DNA of 64,000 bases from Nocardioides solisilvae (GTDB lineage Bacteria; Actinomycetota; Actinomycetes; Propionibacteriales; Nocardioidaceae): assembly GCF_003194625.1 (NCBI RefSeq), contig NZ_QHKX01000002.1, forward strand, positions 744,001 to 808,000, read 5' to 3'. Shown piece by piece: positions 1-14,813 of the stretch; position 1 is the stretch's first letter; each line of letters begins with the position of its first letter. A program made the position numbers and the translations under genes. Under the pieces are notes generated by a model. It was given only the letters and a program-made list of their open reading frames with translations. It ran no database searches and was not told the DNA's origin.

Positions 1-252
1 CGCTGCCGAGCATCCCGGTCTTCACCGCGGCCACCGGCAGGTCGTCGAGGACGGCGTCGAGCTGGGCGGCGACCACGTCGGTCGGCACCGCGTGGACGGC
101 GTGCACGCCGAGGGTGTCCTGGGCGGTCACGGCGGTCACCACGCAGGCCCCGTGGGCCCCGAGGTGCCCGACGGTCGCGAGGTCGGCGGCGATCCCCGCC
201 GCCCCGCCCGAGTCGGTGCCGGCCACGGTGAGCACCACCGGCGGGGTGCCAC

Positions 253-256
<4 letters not shown>
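1..256 (-). CDS. thiD: Hydroxymethylpyrimidine/phosphomethylpyrimidine kinase, N-terminal part (window edge)
   Basis: Only the first 85 residues are inside the window; the gene runs off the left edge. The translation opens [18 protein letters not shown], the start of the ThiD ribokinase-like fold, and continues through a [10 protein letters not shown] stretch and a VKTGMLGS motif, both typical of the family. ThiD phosphorylates HMP and HMP-phosphate to make the pyrimidine half of thiamine. The GTG start shares a GTGA overlap with the upstream thiE-like gene, so it is probably the last or a late gene of the riboswitch-controlled thiamine operon. Some actinobacterial ThiD proteins are fused to other thiamine domains; that cannot be judged here. 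Confidence 0.9.
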
Positions 257-2813
<2,557 letters not shown>

Positions 2814-2817
<4 letters not shown>

Positions 2818-3404
2818 CGGACGGCCGCCACCAGCTCCTCCGCCGCCGCCACCGGGTCCCGGGCACTCCAGATCCCCGCGATCACCGCCACGCCGTGCGC
2901 GCCCGCCGTCCGGGCCACCCGCGCGGCGGCCGCGTCCACCCCGCCGATCGCCACCAGCGGCAGCACGCCCGCCGCACGGGTGAGCGCGTCGGGCCCCAGG
3001 GGGTCGGGGAGCCCGGCCTTGCTGGTCGTCGCCCAGACCGGCCCGAAGCCGGCGTACGACGCCCCCGCGTCCGCGGCGCGCTCCGCGTCGTCACGGCTGC
3101 GGCAGGTGGCCCCGACCAGCAGGTGGGGCGCCACCCGGCGGGCGGCCGCGACCGGCAGGTCGTCGGCGCCCAGGTGGACCCCGTCGGCCCCCGCGGCCAG
3201 CGCGACGTCGAGCCGGTCGTCGACCACCACGACGGCGCCCGCGGGGCGGACCGCCCCGACCACCAGCTGGGTGAGGGCCAGCGCGTGCCGGTCGGTGCCG
3301 GTCTTGTCGCGGACCTGGAACCCGTCGACGCCGACGGCCGCGAGGTCGGGCAGCAGGCCGAGGTCGTCGTGGGGGGAGACGAGGCAGAACAGGTGGGGCA
3401 GCAC
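2814..3404 (-). CDS. thiE: Thiamine phosphate synthase
   Basis: 196 residues with the full ThiE signature: FQVRDKTG (the QLREK motif), DDRLDVALAAGADGVHLG with the Mg/pyrophosphate aspartates, VGATCRS, and GFGPVWATTSKAG, then LVAIGGVD. It couples HMP pyrophosphate to thiazole phosphate in the last condensation of thiamine synthesis. The GTG start has an AGGAG six bases upstream. It is the first gene after the TPP riboswitch, whose 3' end is only about 15 bases away, so the switch probably controls its ribosome site as well as operon expression. This copy is the better candidate for the true synthase. Confidence 0.94.
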
Positions 3405-3417
3405 GCAGGGCTCCTGA

Positions 3418-3510
3418 CGCTTCCTTCGCCGGCATGACCCGGATCAGGTTCGACGGTCGGAGCGGCCCCAGCTCCCTCTCAGCCCGCTGCCGCAGGCTCC
3501 CGTGGTGGAC
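3418..3510 (-). promoter_or_regulatory. TPP riboswitch (THI element)
   Basis: Read on the minus strand, this segment has the two invariant blocks of the THI box: GGGCTGAGAGGGAGC (about 3470-3487) and ACCTGATCCGGGTCATGCC (about 3432-3450), followed by GGCGAAGGAAGCG. An upstream GGGAGCC strand lies near 3496-3503. TPP binding would down-regulate the thiE-thiO-thiS-thiG-thiE-like-thiD operon that starts 14 bases downstream. Confidence 0.97.
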
Positions 3511-3611
3511 GCCGGCGAGGTTAGCGAAGGGTCCCGGACCTGTCCAGACCCGTGCGGGCGTCGCCGGTCGCCCCTAGGCTCCTGCCAACACGTCAACCGG
3601 GGGGTCTCTCG

Positions 3612-4049
3612 ATGGGTCGCATCCTGCTCTTCTACGTCGCGCCGCTGGTGCTGTCGATCTACTGCCTGGTCGAGGCGATCACCGCCGACGACGGCGAGGT
3701 GCGCCACCTGCCCAAGATCGGCTGGATGCTGCTCATCCTCTTCTTCCCGGTGGTGGGCGCGGTGGCCTGGCTGGCCGCGGGTCGGCCGGTGGCCCGTCGC
3801 CGCGCCCCCGGCGAGCGGGCGGCGCCGCAGTTCCCGGAGTACGACCGGCCCGGGCGCGCCGCCGCGACCGACGCGGCCTCCGACGAGGAGTTCCTGGCCC
3901 GGGTGCGCGAGCGCGCGGAGGAGCAGCGGAGGCGCTACGAGGCCGAGCAGCGACGCAAGCGGGAGCAGGAGGAGGCCGAGCGGGAGGAGCGACGCCGGCG
4001 CCGCGGCGCCGAGGACGGCACGCCCGAGGACGACCCCGCCGCCGGCTGA
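3612..4049 (+). CDS. PLDc_N-domain small membrane protein
   Basis: 145 residues. It opens with two hydrophobic helices (about residues 2-18 and 35-55) separated by a short loop rich in acidic residues, and a KIGWMLLILFFPVVG stretch. This is the phospholipase D N-terminal (PLDc_N) two-helix module often found alone in actinobacteria. The C-terminal half is a highly charged Glu/Arg-rich segment (about residues 95-140) likely to form a coiled coil in the cytoplasm. No catalytic PLD domain is present. The chosen ATG fits the start of the first helix. Function unknown. Confidence 0.8.
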   Translation: MGRILLFYVAPLVLSIYCLVEAITADDGEVRHLPKIGWMLLILFFPVVGAVAWLAAGRPVARRRAPGERAAPQFPEYDRPGRAAATDAASDEEFLARVRERAEEQRRRYEAEQRRKREQEEAEREERRRRRGAEDGTPEDDPAAG

Positions 4050-4053
4050 AGCC

Positions 4054-5151
4054 TCACGCGGCCGCGGCGGCCAGTCGACGGCGTACGGCGGTCGCGGCGG
4101 TGCGCCCCGCCCGCCCGGCGCCGATCGTGCTCGCCGACGGCCCGTAGCCGACGAGCTGCACCCGTGGGTCGGCCACCGCCGTGGTGGCGCCCTGCACGTT
4201 GCCCGGGACGTGCTCGAGCGCGATCCCCCCGTGCGGGGAGCGCAGCCCCAGCGGGGCGAGGTGGTCGACGGCCGCCCGGAAACCCGTGGCCCAGAGGATC
4301 GCGCCCACCTCCTCGAACGCCGGGCCGCCCGGCGCCCCGTCGGCCCAGCGGACGCCGGCCGGCTCGACCGAGGTGAACATCGGCCGACGGCGGTAGGCGC
4401 CGAGCTCGGCGGCCCGCCGCTCCTGGGGGCGCAGGGCCAGCCCGGTCACCCCCACGACGCTGGTCGGCGGCAGCCCGCGGCGGACCCGCTCCTCGACGGC
4501 GGTGACCGCGGCCAGCCCGGCCTCGGCGTCGAAGTCGTCGTCGCGCCACACCGGCTCACGCCGGGTCACCCAGAGCGTGTCGGTGACGGGGGCGAGCTCG
4601 CCGAGCAGCTGGACGGCGGAGGCACCGCCGCCGACCACCAGGACGCGGGTGCCGCGGAAGTGCTCGGCCCCCGGGTAGCGGGCCGTGTGGAGCTGCTCGC
4701 CGGCGAAGGAGGCGACGCCCGGGTAGTACGGGACGAAGGGGCGGGTCCAGGTGCCGGTGGCGTTGACCAGCGTCCGGGTGCGCCAGCTGCGCCGACCCGC
4801 TCGGTCGTGGCCGTGGACGACGAGCAGCCCGTCGTCGTCCTCGACCCGGTCCACCCGCACGGGCCGGACGACGGGCAGGTCGTGGCGCCGTTCGTAGGCG
4901 GCGAACCACGCCGGCACCACCTCGTTGGCGCGGCGAGCCGAGCGCGGCGGTGCCGCGTCGCCGGGCAGGTCGGCGACCCCGTGCACGTCGTGCATCGTCA
5001 GGGAGTCCCACCGGTGCTGCCACGCCCCGCCCGGGGCGTCGGCCGCGTCGAGCACGAGGTGGCGGATCCCGAGCCGGGACAGGTGGAACGACGCCGCCAG
5101 GCCGGCCTGGCCCGCGCCGATGACCACCGAGTCGAGGACGTCCACGTGCAC
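4054..5151 (-). CDS. FAD/NAD(P)-binding monooxygenase-like oxidoreductase
   Basis: About 365 residues of the flavin-containing monooxygenase/YpdA-like group. An N-terminal VVIGAGQAGLAASFHLSR binds FAD (about residues 10-27), LVNATGTW closes the FAD domain, and VLVVGGGASAVQLLGEL in the middle binds NADPH; an LWATGFR motif follows near the C-terminus. It probably hydroxylates or oxidises a small substrate in the cytoplasm; the substrate is not predictable. Two in-frame GTG codons (5151 and 5145) could start it. It lies just downstream of the ABC importer operon on the same strand, so it may be co-transcribed, about 40 bases after the ATPase gene. Confidence 0.82.
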   Translation of the reverse strand: MHVDVLDSVVIGAGQAGLAASFHLSRLGIRHLVLDAADAPGGAWQHRWDSLTMHDVHGVADLPGDAAPPRSARRANEVVPAWFAAYERRHDLPVVRPVRVDRVEDDDGLLVVHGHDRAGRRSWRTRTLVNATGTWTRPFVPYYPGVASFAGEQLHTARYPGAEHFRGTRVLVVGGGASAVQLLGELAPVTDTLWVTRREPVWRDDDFDAEAGLAAVTAVEERVRRGLPPTSVVGVTGLALRPQERRAAELGAYRRRPMFTSVEPAGVRWADGAPGGPAFEEVGAILWATGFRAAVDHLAPLGLRSPHGGIALEHVPGNVQGATTAVADPRVQLVGYGPSASTIGAGRAGRTAATAVRRRLAAAAA

Positions 5152-5189
5152 GTCAACGCCCGCGGTCCTCGAAGTATTGCCCCGTGGGG

Positions 5190-6224
5190 TCAGGCGCCGA
5201 CGACCAGCACCGGTGCCGAGGAGACACCGACCGCGACCCTGTCGCCGGGGCGCAGGTCGGTCGCCGCGGCGCTCGCCAGCTGGGCCACCAGCTCGCGCCC
5301 GTCGGGCAGCGCCACGTGGACCCGCGAGACGGGCCCGAGGAAGCCGACGGAGACGACGGTGCCGTCGCCGTCGGCCGCGGGCGCGAGCTCCAGCGACTCG
5401 GGGCGCACCAGTGCGAGCCCCTCCCCCGCGGTCGACCCGTCGAGGACCGGCACCCGCCGGCCCAGCACCGCGGCCTCGCCCGACTCGACCGTCGCGGGCA
5501 CCCGGTTGGAGAGGCCGACGAACTCGCCGACGAAGGCGGTCGCGGGCGAGGAGTAGAGCTCGGCCGGTGGGGCGAGCTGCTCGAGCCGCCCGGCGTTCAT
5601 CACGCCGACCCGGTCGGCGACGGCGAGCGCCTCCTCCTGGTCGTGGGTGACGAAGAGCGTGGTGGTGCCGACCTCGAGCTGGACCTTGCGGATCTCGTCG
5701 CGCAGCTGGACGCGGACCTTGGCGTCGAGCGCCGAGAGCGGCTCGTCGAGCAGCAGCACCGACGGCTCGACCGCCAGCGCCCGGGCGAGCGCGACGCGTT
5801 GCTGCTGGCCGCCCGAGAGCTGGTGGGCGTAGCGGTCGCGGTGCTGACCGAGGCCCACGAGCTCGAGCATCTCGGCGGCGCGATTCTTGCGCTCCTTGCG
5901 GCCGCGGCCGCGCATCTTGAGGCCGAACGCGACGTTCTGGCCGACGGTGAGGTGCGGGAAGAGGCTGTAGGCCTGGAAGACCATCCCCATGTCCCGCTTG
6001 TTGGCGGGCACGTTGCTGACGTCCTTGCCGCCGACGGTGACGGTGCCGGCGTCCTGGTGGTCGAGGCCGGCCAGGATCCGCAGGGCGGTGGTCTTGCCGC
6101 AGCCCGAGGGGCCGAGCAGCACGACCATCTCGCCGGGCTCGATCCGCAGGTCGAGCCCGTCGAGGGCACGCACGTCGCCGAAGTGGCGCTGCAGGCCCTT
6201 CATCTCGATCACGGTGCCGTTCAT
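5190..6224 (-). CDS. ABC importer ATP-binding protein (PotA/FbpC-like)
   Basis: 344-residue ATPase: Walker A GPSGCGKTT near residue 38, signature LSGGQQQRVALARAL, Walker B VLLLDEP, and the H-loop THDQEEAL. A C-terminal TOBE-like regulatory domain (about residues 240-344) is typical of the putrescine/iron(III)/phosphonate importer group. It is the last gene of a binding protein-permease-permease-ATPase operon and starts at the permease stop. It energises uptake of the ligand of the 7879-9003 lipoprotein. The ligand (polyamine, iron, phosphonate or other) cannot be fixed from sequence alone. Confidence 0.92.
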   Translation of the reverse strand: MNGTVIEMKGLQRHFGDVRALDGLDLRIEPGEMVVLLGPSGCGKTTALRILAGLDHQDAGTVTVGGKDVSNVPANKRDMGMVFQAYSLFPHLTVGQNVAFGLKMRGRGRKERKNRAAEMLELVGLGQHRDRYAHQLSGGQQQRVALARALAVEPSVLLLDEPLSALDAKVRVQLRDEIRKVQLEVGTTTLFVTHDQEEALAVADRVGVMNAGRLEQLAPPAELYSSPATAFVGEFVGLSNRVPATVESGEAAVLGRRVPVLDGSTAGEGLALVRPESLELAPAADGDGTVVSVGFLGPVSRVHVALPDGRELVAQLASAAATDLRPGDRVAVGVSSAPVLVVGA

Positions 6225-7001
6225 TCACTTGCCTCCGGACATGGTGCGTCGACCGCGGTCGAGGAAGGAGAGGAGCAGCAGCAGGACCGCCGCGAAGAGG
6301 ATCGAGGCCAGCGCCGCCGCCATCGAGGTCTGGGCGTCGCTCTTGCCGAGCAGCACGATGGCGACCGGCAGGGTCTCGTAGTTGAGCAGGGAGGCGAACG
6401 TGTACTCCCCCAGCACCAGCGCGACCGAGATGAACGCCGCGCCCAGCACGCCGGGCCAGATGTTGGGGAGCACCACGCGCACGATCACGGTCCACCAGCC
6501 GGCGCCCAGCGAGCGGGCCGCCTCCGAGAGGGTGCGGACGTCGAGGGACGACAGCGACGCGTCGATCGCCCGGTAGGCGTAGGGCAGCACCAGCACGACG
6601 TACGAGAACGTCAGCACCAGGGAGGTGTCGCCGAAGAAGTAGCGCAGCCAGCTGAACACGTTGGCGCTGCCGACCACGATGACCAGCGCGGGGATCGTGA
6701 GCGGGAGCAGGCAGAGGAACTCCACGAGCCGCGTCGCGCGGGGCAGCCGCAGCCGGACCCAGACCATCGTGGGCACGAGCAGCACGACCATCCCGACGAC
6801 GGTGAGGCCGGCGAGGGTGAGGCTGGTGACGATCGCCTGGGACATCAGCGGGTCGTCGAGGAGGCCCTGCCAGGCCTCGCCGGTCCGCCCGCCGCCGCGC
6901 ACCTCGGTGCTGAAGTCGAGCAGCGCCACCAGCGGCAGCAGGAAGAAGACGGCGAAGGCCAGGACCAGCAGGCCCCGCACGCCGCGAGCGAGGAGCGTCA
7001 C
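6225..7001 (-). CDS. ABC importer permease (second subunit)
   Basis: 258 residues with about six hydrophobic helices and the cytoplasmic coupling motif EAARSLGAGWWTVIVRVVLP near the middle, the EAA loop of binding-protein-dependent permeases. It resembles PotC/PhnV-type permeases. The GTG start shares a GTGA overlap with the upstream permease, so the two are made together. The sequence GEYTFASLLNYETLPVAI in the C-terminal third is the conserved segment after the EAA loop in this family. Confidence 0.9.
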   Translation of the reverse strand: MTLLARGVRGLLVLAFAVFFLLPLVALLDFSTEVRGGGRTGEAWQGLLDDPLMSQAIVTSLTLAGLTVVGMVVLLVPTMVWVRLRLPRATRLVEFLCLLPLTIPALVIVVGSANVFSWLRYFFGDTSLVLTFSYVVLVLPYAYRAIDASLSSLDVRTLSEAARSLGAGWWTVIVRVVLPNIWPGVLGAAFISVALVLGEYTFASLLNYETLPVAIVLLGKSDAQTSMAAALASILFAAVLLLLLSFLDRGRRTMSGGK

Positions 7002-7876
7002 CGCAACCACCTCGACGTACGCCGCAGCAGCAGCGCGTAGCCCACCATCACGACCACGACGACCAGGATCATCTGCAGGGCCAGCGCGAAGGCGAAGTTG
7101 GCCTGGCCGAGCACGACCTCGCTGGTCAGCGCGGAGCGGATGAGCAGGGGCGTGATCGGGGCGCCCTGGCTGACCAGGGCGGCGGCGGTCGCGTAGGCCG
7201 CGAAGGCGTTGGCGAAGAGCAGCAGCATCGAGCCCAGGAACGCCGGGCGCAGCAGCGGGAAGGCGACCTGGGTCCAGTAGCGCCGGGTGCTCGCGCCGAG
7301 GTTGAGCGCAGCCTCGCGCCACTGCGGCCGCAGGCCCTCCATCGCCGGCAGGAAGACGATCACCATGAGGGGGATCTGGAAGTAGGTGTAGACGAGCACC
7401 AGGCCCGGGAGGTCGTAGAGCCAGCCGGAGCCGGTCGCGTCCATCCCGAAGGCGTCGGCCAGCAGCTCGGTGAGCAGGCCGCCGAAGCCCAGGGTCGCCA
7501 TCCAGGCGAAGGCCAGCGTGACGCCGCCGAACTGGGCCAGCACGCTGCAGACCGAGGTGATCACGCGGCGGGTGACGCTGGCGGGCGGGGCGCTCACCAC
7601 AAGGTAGGTGAGCAGCGCGCCGAGGACGGCGCCGATCGCGGCGGAGCTGGCCGAGAGGACCACGCTCTGCCACAGCGCCCGGAGCGCGGTCTCGCTGCCC
7701 AGAGCCTCGATCTTCTCCAGCGAGAAGCCGCCGCCCTCGTCCTGGAACGCGCCGACCACGACGGTGACGGTCGGGACGAGCAGGAAGAGCGCGACGAAGA
7801 CGAGGAAGGGCAGCAACCCGACCGACGGGCCGACGCCGAGGCGCCGACCCGTCGGGGCGGGGGTGGAGGTGCTCAC
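6998..7876 (-). CDS. ABC importer permease (first subunit)
   Basis: 292 residues with six or more membrane helices: an N-terminal one at about 17-40 (LLPFLVFVALFLLVPTVTVV) and a core of five. The EAA loop reads EAALNLGASTRRYWTQVAFP. It forms the channel heterodimer with the 6225-7001 product. The GTG start lies two bases after the stop of the binding-protein gene, consistent with one operon read from the lipoprotein gene. Confidence 0.9.
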   Translation of the reverse strand: MSTSTPAPTGRRLGVGPSVGLLPFLVFVALFLLVPTVTVVVGAFQDEGGGFSLEKIEALGSETALRALWQSVVLSASSAAIGAVLGALLTYLVVSAPPASVTRRVITSVCSVLAQFGGVTLAFAWMATLGFGGLLTELLADAFGMDATGSGWLYDLPGLVLVYTYFQIPLMVIVFLPAMEGLRPQWREAALNLGASTRRYWTQVAFPLLRPAFLGSMLLLFANAFAAYATAAALVSQGAPITPLLIRSALTSEVVLGQANFAFALALQMILVVVVVMVGYALLLRRTSRWLR

Positions 7877-7878
7877 CG

Positions 7879-9003
7879 TCAGCCGACGGCCTTGGCCCAG
7901 TTGTCGGCCAGGTAGGAGGCCATCGCCTCGGACTCCTCGTCGGTGGGCACGACGGGCTCGCCGCTCACCTCGGGCAGGTTGGCCCACAGCTCCTCGTCGA
8001 TGGTGCCGGCCTCGGCCATCGCGTCGGCGCGGATCGGGCGGGCGCCGCCCTTGAGCCACAGGTTCTGGCCCTCGTCGCTGTAGAGGAACTCCTGCCACAG
8101 GCGGGCGGCCGCGGGGTTGGGGCCGTCGGCGTTGATCGCCTGGAAGTAGTAGCCCGCGATGGCGGCCTCGTCGGGGACGACGACCTCCCACGTGTCGATC
8201 TCGTTCTTGATCGCCGCGTTGTTGTAGTCCCAGTCGATGACGACCGGCGTCTGGCCGGACTCGATGGTCGCCGGGGTCGGATCGACCGGGATGAAGTTGC
8301 CGGCCTTCTTCAGGTCGGCGAACCAGTCGACGCCGGGCTTGATGTCGTCGACGGAGCCGCCGTTGGCGATGGAGGCCATCACCACGCCGGAGAACGCCGC
8401 GCCGGCCTGGGTCGGGTCGCCGTTGAGCGCCACCTTGCCCTTGAACTCGGGCTTCAGCAGGTCGTCGAGGCCGGTCACCTCGGGCACGGCGGAGGAGTCG
8501 TAGCCGATGGACATGTAGCCGCCGTAGTCGTTGACCCAGGCGCCCTCGGGGTGCTTGAACTCGTCGGGGATGTCGTCCCAGGTCTGGACCTGGTACGGCG
8601 CGTACATGTCGACGTTGGCGAGCGCGACGGCCTGACCGAGGTCGAAGACGTCGGGGGCCCGGTCGCTGCCCTTGAGCTGGTTGGCGGCGTTGATCTCGTC
8701 CTGGCTGGCCGCGTCGGGCTGCGCCGAGTTGACCTTGATGTCGTACTTCTCCTCGAAGGTCGAGATCAGCTCGCCGTAGTTGGCCCAGTCGGGCGGCAGC
8801 GCGATGACGTTGAGCTCGCCCTCCTCCTGGGCGGCCTCGACGAGGCCGTCGAAGTCGCCGAAGTCCTCGACGGACGTGGCCTGCGCGGCGTCGCTGCCCG
8901 AGGCGTCACCGCCGTCGTCGTCGGACTCGGGTGCGGCACACGCCGCCAGCGACGCCAGGGTGGCGAGCGCGGCGACGGAGACGAGGGAACGGCGGATCTT
9001 CAC
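7879..9003 (-). CDS. ABC importer substrate-binding lipoprotein
   Basis: 374 residues with a lipoprotein signal: a charged MKIRR start, a short hydrophobic core and the lipobox LAAC near residue 21, then an acidic Ser/Asp/Gly linker. The mature part is a family 1 extracellular solute-binding protein (EGELNVIALPPDW ... TFEEKYDIKV ... GKVALNGDPTQAGAAFS ... VVIDWDYNNAA). It captures the solute outside the cell and delivers it to the two permeases encoded next. Similar proteins bind polyamines, iron or phosphonates; the binding residues were not resolved. First gene of the four-gene operon. Confidence 0.92.
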   Translation of the reverse strand: MKIRRSLVSVAALATLASLAACAAPESDDDGGDASGSDAAQATSVEDFGDFDGLVEAAQEEGELNVIALPPDWANYGELISTFEEKYDIKVNSAQPDAASQDEINAANQLKGSDRAPDVFDLGQAVALANVDMYAPYQVQTWDDIPDEFKHPEGAWVNDYGGYMSIGYDSSAVPEVTGLDDLLKPEFKGKVALNGDPTQAGAAFSGVVMASIANGGSVDDIKPGVDWFADLKKAGNFIPVDPTPATIESGQTPVVIDWDYNNAAIKNEIDTWEVVVPDEAAIAGYYFQAINADGPNPAAARLWQEFLYSDEGQNLWLKGGARPIRADAMAEAGTIDEELWANLPEVSGEPVVPTDEESEAMASYLADNWAKAVG

Positions 9004-9037
9004 TCAGACCTCCAGGGGCTGGGACGGGTCGAACCAG

Positions 9038-9066
9038 GGTGCAACATAGCGTGCGAAGACTGCACC
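9038..9066. promoter_or_regulatory. Inverted repeat in the importer operon promoter region
   Basis: A perfect 6-bp inverted repeat, GGTGCA (9038-9043) and TGCACC (9061-9066), lies 35 to 63 bases upstream of the binding-protein start. On the minus strand a TATGTT hexamer sits between the arms and could be a -10 element. The arrangement suggests an operator over a promoter. No regulator gene is adjacent, so this is tentative. Confidence 0.35.
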
Positions 9067-9163
9067 GGGACCGTGCCCTCCACGCGGACCCGGGGCGACC
9101 GCCAGGCGTCCGGCGGACGAACGGTCGGTGGTCGGGTCCCGGGACACCGGCACACTGCACGGC

Positions 9164-10801
9164 GTGCCGCGACGCCGTCCTGCCTGGATCCCCGCCCTCC
9201 TCCTGCTGCTCGGCGGGTGCTCCCTGCTCGGCGACGACCCCGGCGAGTCGGCGGCCCCACCGTCTCCCGTCACGCCTGCGGCCGTGACCAGCCCCGACCG
9301 CGACCGGGACGTCGTGTCGAGGCGCCTCGCCGCCCTCGACCCGTGCGTGCTCGCGCAGGCGGGAGCGCCCGAGGGCGCCACCACCCGGGCGACCTCCCCC
9401 ACCGTCTGCACGCTCCGGCTCCCCACGACCCACGCGAACGTCCGGGTCGAGATCGGTGCGGGACTCTCCCAGCAGACCCGCTTCCACCGCTCCCGGCAGG
9501 CGCTGGGGGGCGCCGTGGCGTACGCCGAGAGCCCGGTGCTGGAGACCTGCGGCTGGTACCTGCCCGTCGACCAGGGGCGGGCGATCCACGTCTGGACCTA
9601 CGACGACGGGTGCGCCGCCACGCGCCGGGTCGCGCGTGGCGTCGCCGAGCTGCTCATGGCGACTCCTGAGCGGGCCCTGGCCGACCCCTCCCCTGCCCTC
9701 GTCCCGCCCTGCGAGTGGCTGCGCGCGGGTCACGGGGAGCCCACGGGGGACGAGGTCGTCGTCGACTACCTGTTCGGGCCGTCCGCGGCGCCCGGCGAAT
9801 GCTCGGTGCGCCGTCCGAGCGGCGGGATCCCGGTCGACACGCTGGTGCTCGGGGTGGCCCTCGACCACGGCCACCGGCAGTACCTCGTGGAGCCGGGCCG
9901 GGGCGCTCGCGCCGTCGCGGTCGCGGGTCGGCCCGCCGCGCTCACCACCTCGGCGGGCGACTGCGACCTCCAGGTCGCCGCGGCCCCGCTGACGGTCGGC
10001 CCGTCGGCCCACGACGACGTGCTGCGGCTCCGCGTCGTGGCGCAGACCTGCCCCGAAGCGCGCCGGGCCGCGACCCGGATGCTCGAGGCCGTGGACGCCC
10101 GGGAGCCCGCCGCGCCCGACTTCTCGGACCCTCCTCTCCTCTACCCCGCCGACGGACCGGACCCGGCCGAGGCGACCTCCGCCCGGGCCGACTCCGACGT
10201 CGCGGCCGTCGGGGCCTGCGCACACGTCAGCGACGCCACGGAGCGGGAGTGCGCACCCGCGACCGGCGCGGAGGTGCCCGAGGACCCGGCCGACCTGCTG
10301 CTGGCCGCGCAGGCCGACGCCGAGGTCCTCTGCGCCGCCCTTCTCCCTCAGGTGCGCGAGCACTTCGGGGACGACGTCGTGGCCGGCACCGGGGTGCTGT
10401 CCCGCGCCACCGCGGCCCAGCAGGTCGCCGGCGAGGACGCTCCCCAGGAGCCCGCCTGCTACTTCGGCGAGCCCGAGCACGCGCTGCACCTCACCGCCAC
10501 CGCCTCCTGGCGGTCGCTGGACGAGTCGACGGTCGGCGAGGCGGAGCAGGAGGTGGCCGGCCACACGGCCGTGACGACCTCGTCGACCGACCCCGAGTCG
10601 CCGTCGCGGAGCTGGACCGTGGCCCTGGGCGACCCGGCGGAGCCGGGTGTCCTCTCCCTCCACGTGCAGGTCACCCAGGACCGCAGCCAGGGGCTGTGGC
10701 AGGGGGTCCCCGTCGACGGGTCGCTGATGGAGCCGGCCGAGGCCTTCGTCGAGGACGCGGTCCGCGACCTGCTGGACCGACGACCCGGCGGACAGAGGTA
10801 A
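9164..10801 (+). CDS. Large putative lipoprotein of unknown function
   Basis: About 545 residues from a GTG start that gives a compact signal peptide: basic PRRRPAW, a hydrophobic LLLLL core and the lipobox LLGGC, followed by a Pro/Ser/Thr/Ala-rich spacer of about 35 residues. The mature part has about a dozen cysteines spaced singly (for example near CVLAQAG, VCTLRLP, TCGWYLP, ECSVRRP, QTCPEAR), which suggests disulfides in a secreted domain. An in-frame ATG 36 bases upstream is possible but gives a less typical signal. No family recognised. It reads toward the fumarase gene with a 12-base gap, so co-transcription is possible. Confidence 0.72.
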   Translation: MPRRRPAWIPALLLLLGGCSLLGDDPGESAAPPSPVTPAAVTSPDRDRDVVSRRLAALDPCVLAQAGAPEGATTRATSPTVCTLRLPTTHANVRVEIGAGLSQQTRFHRSRQALGGAVAYAESPVLETCGWYLPVDQGRAIHVWTYDDGCAATRRVARGVAELLMATPERALADPSPALVPPCEWLRAGHGEPTGDEVVVDYLFGPSAAPGECSVRRPSGGIPVDTLVLGVALDHGHRQYLVEPGRGARAVAVAGRPAALTTSAGDCDLQVAAAPLTVGPSAHDDVLRLRVVAQTCPEARRAATRMLEAVDAREPAAPDFSDPPLLYPADGPDPAEATSARADSDVAAVGACAHVSDATERECAPATGAEVPEDPADLLLAAQADAEVLCAALLPQVREHFGDDVVAGTGVLSRATAAQQVAGEDAPQEPACYFGEPEHALHLTATASWRSLDESTVGEAEQEVAGHTAVTTSSTDPESPSRSWTVALGDPAEPGVLSLHVQVTQDRSQGLWQGVPVDGSLMEPAEAFVEDAVRDLLDRRPGGQR

Positions 10802-10812
10802 TCTGACCCCCC

Positions 10813-13744
<2,932 letters not shown>

Positions 13745-13801
13745 GTCGCCTGTTCTCCCACGCGCCGCGGGCGCGGCGCCAACGATGTAGCGTCCTGCTT
13801 C

Positions 13802-14779
13802 ATGGTCTCTCTGGTCGAGTACGAGCTGACCGGGACCGACCTGGGCGAGGTGCGGTTCGCCCTCTCCCCGATGAACGAGCTCGCCCTCTCGCTGCGCACC
13901 TGGCGCGATCCTGGTCGCTACCCGCTGCAGCTGCCCTGGCTGCACCGGACCGCGGCGGCCCGCGCCGGCCTCGACGCCGAGATGCTGCTGGCTCTCACCA
14001 ACGACGACCTGTGGACCCCCGACTTCCTCACCCCGCGCCCCTGGTCGCCGCTCACCCGGTTCGACGAGGAGCTGGCCGCGCTCGCCCGTACGCCGCTCGA
14101 GGTGGTCCGCGACGACCTCGCCGAGGTGCACCCCGAGCCCGACGCCCGCCCGGCCGCGCTCGCCGGCGGCGCCGACCGGGTGCTGCGCCGGATCACCCGG
14201 GCGATCGAAGGCTACTGGACCGCGTGCTTCGAGCCGTGGTGGGCGCGGATGCGCACCGTGCTCGAGGCCGACATCGTCCTCCGGGGCCGCACCACCGCCC
14301 GCGACGGGCTGGCGGCGATGTTCGCCGACCTCTCACCCGGGATCAGGCTCGTCGACGACGTCGTCCGGGTGGAGATCAGGTCGCTGGGGGGCTTCCGTCG
14401 CACCACCGCCGGCGAGGGGCTGACGCTGACGCCCTCGCTGTTCACCCGCTCCGCCACCGTGCCCATCTCCGCGGCCGAGCCGCCGCTGATCCTCTACGGC
14501 GCCCGCGGCGCCGGCACCCTGTGGGAGAGCGACCGCCCGGCGGCGCCCCGGGCCCTGGCCGGCCTCGTCGGCGAGGTCCGCGCCCGGCTGCTGCTGCTCC
14601 TCGACTCGCCGGCCTCCTCCACCGAGCTCGCGGTGCGACTCGGGGTGACGACCAGCGCCGTCAACCAGCACCTGCGGGCGATGCACGCGGCAGGCCTTCT
14701 CACCTCCGCCCGGCACGGGCGATCGGTGCTCTACCTGCGCTCGGCCCTGGGCGACGACCTGCTGCGGGCAGGGTCCTGA
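13802..14779 (+). CDS. DUF5937 / ArsR-family winged-helix regulator
   Basis: 325 residues. The N-terminal two thirds (about 1-240) is the DUF5937 sensor-like region with the typical FALSPMNELALSLR opening; the C-terminal part carries an ArsR-type winged helix around LLDSPASSTELAVRLGVTTS followed by VNQHLRAMHAAGLL, then RHGRSVLYLRS as the wing. It likely binds the 57-base divergent region and represses the MFS gene, based on arrangement only. The ATG follows a short GC-rich spacer. Confidence 0.85.
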   Translation: MVSLVEYELTGTDLGEVRFALSPMNELALSLRTWRDPGRYPLQLPWLHRTAAARAGLDAEMLLALTNDDLWTPDFLTPRPWSPLTRFDEELAALARTPLEVVRDDLAEVHPEPDARPAALAGGADRVLRRITRAIEGYWTACFEPWWARMRTVLEADIVLRGRTTARDGLAAMFADLSPGIRLVDDVVRVEIRSLGGFRRTTAGEGLTLTPSLFTRSATVPISAAEPPLILYGARGAGTLWESDRPAAPRALAGLVGEVRARLLLLLDSPASSTELAVRLGVTTSAVNQHLRAMHAAGLLTSARHGRSVLYLRSALGDDLLRAGS

Positions 14780-14813
14780 CCTGCCGCCGCGCCCGCCGGG
14801 GGGCGGGGCACGA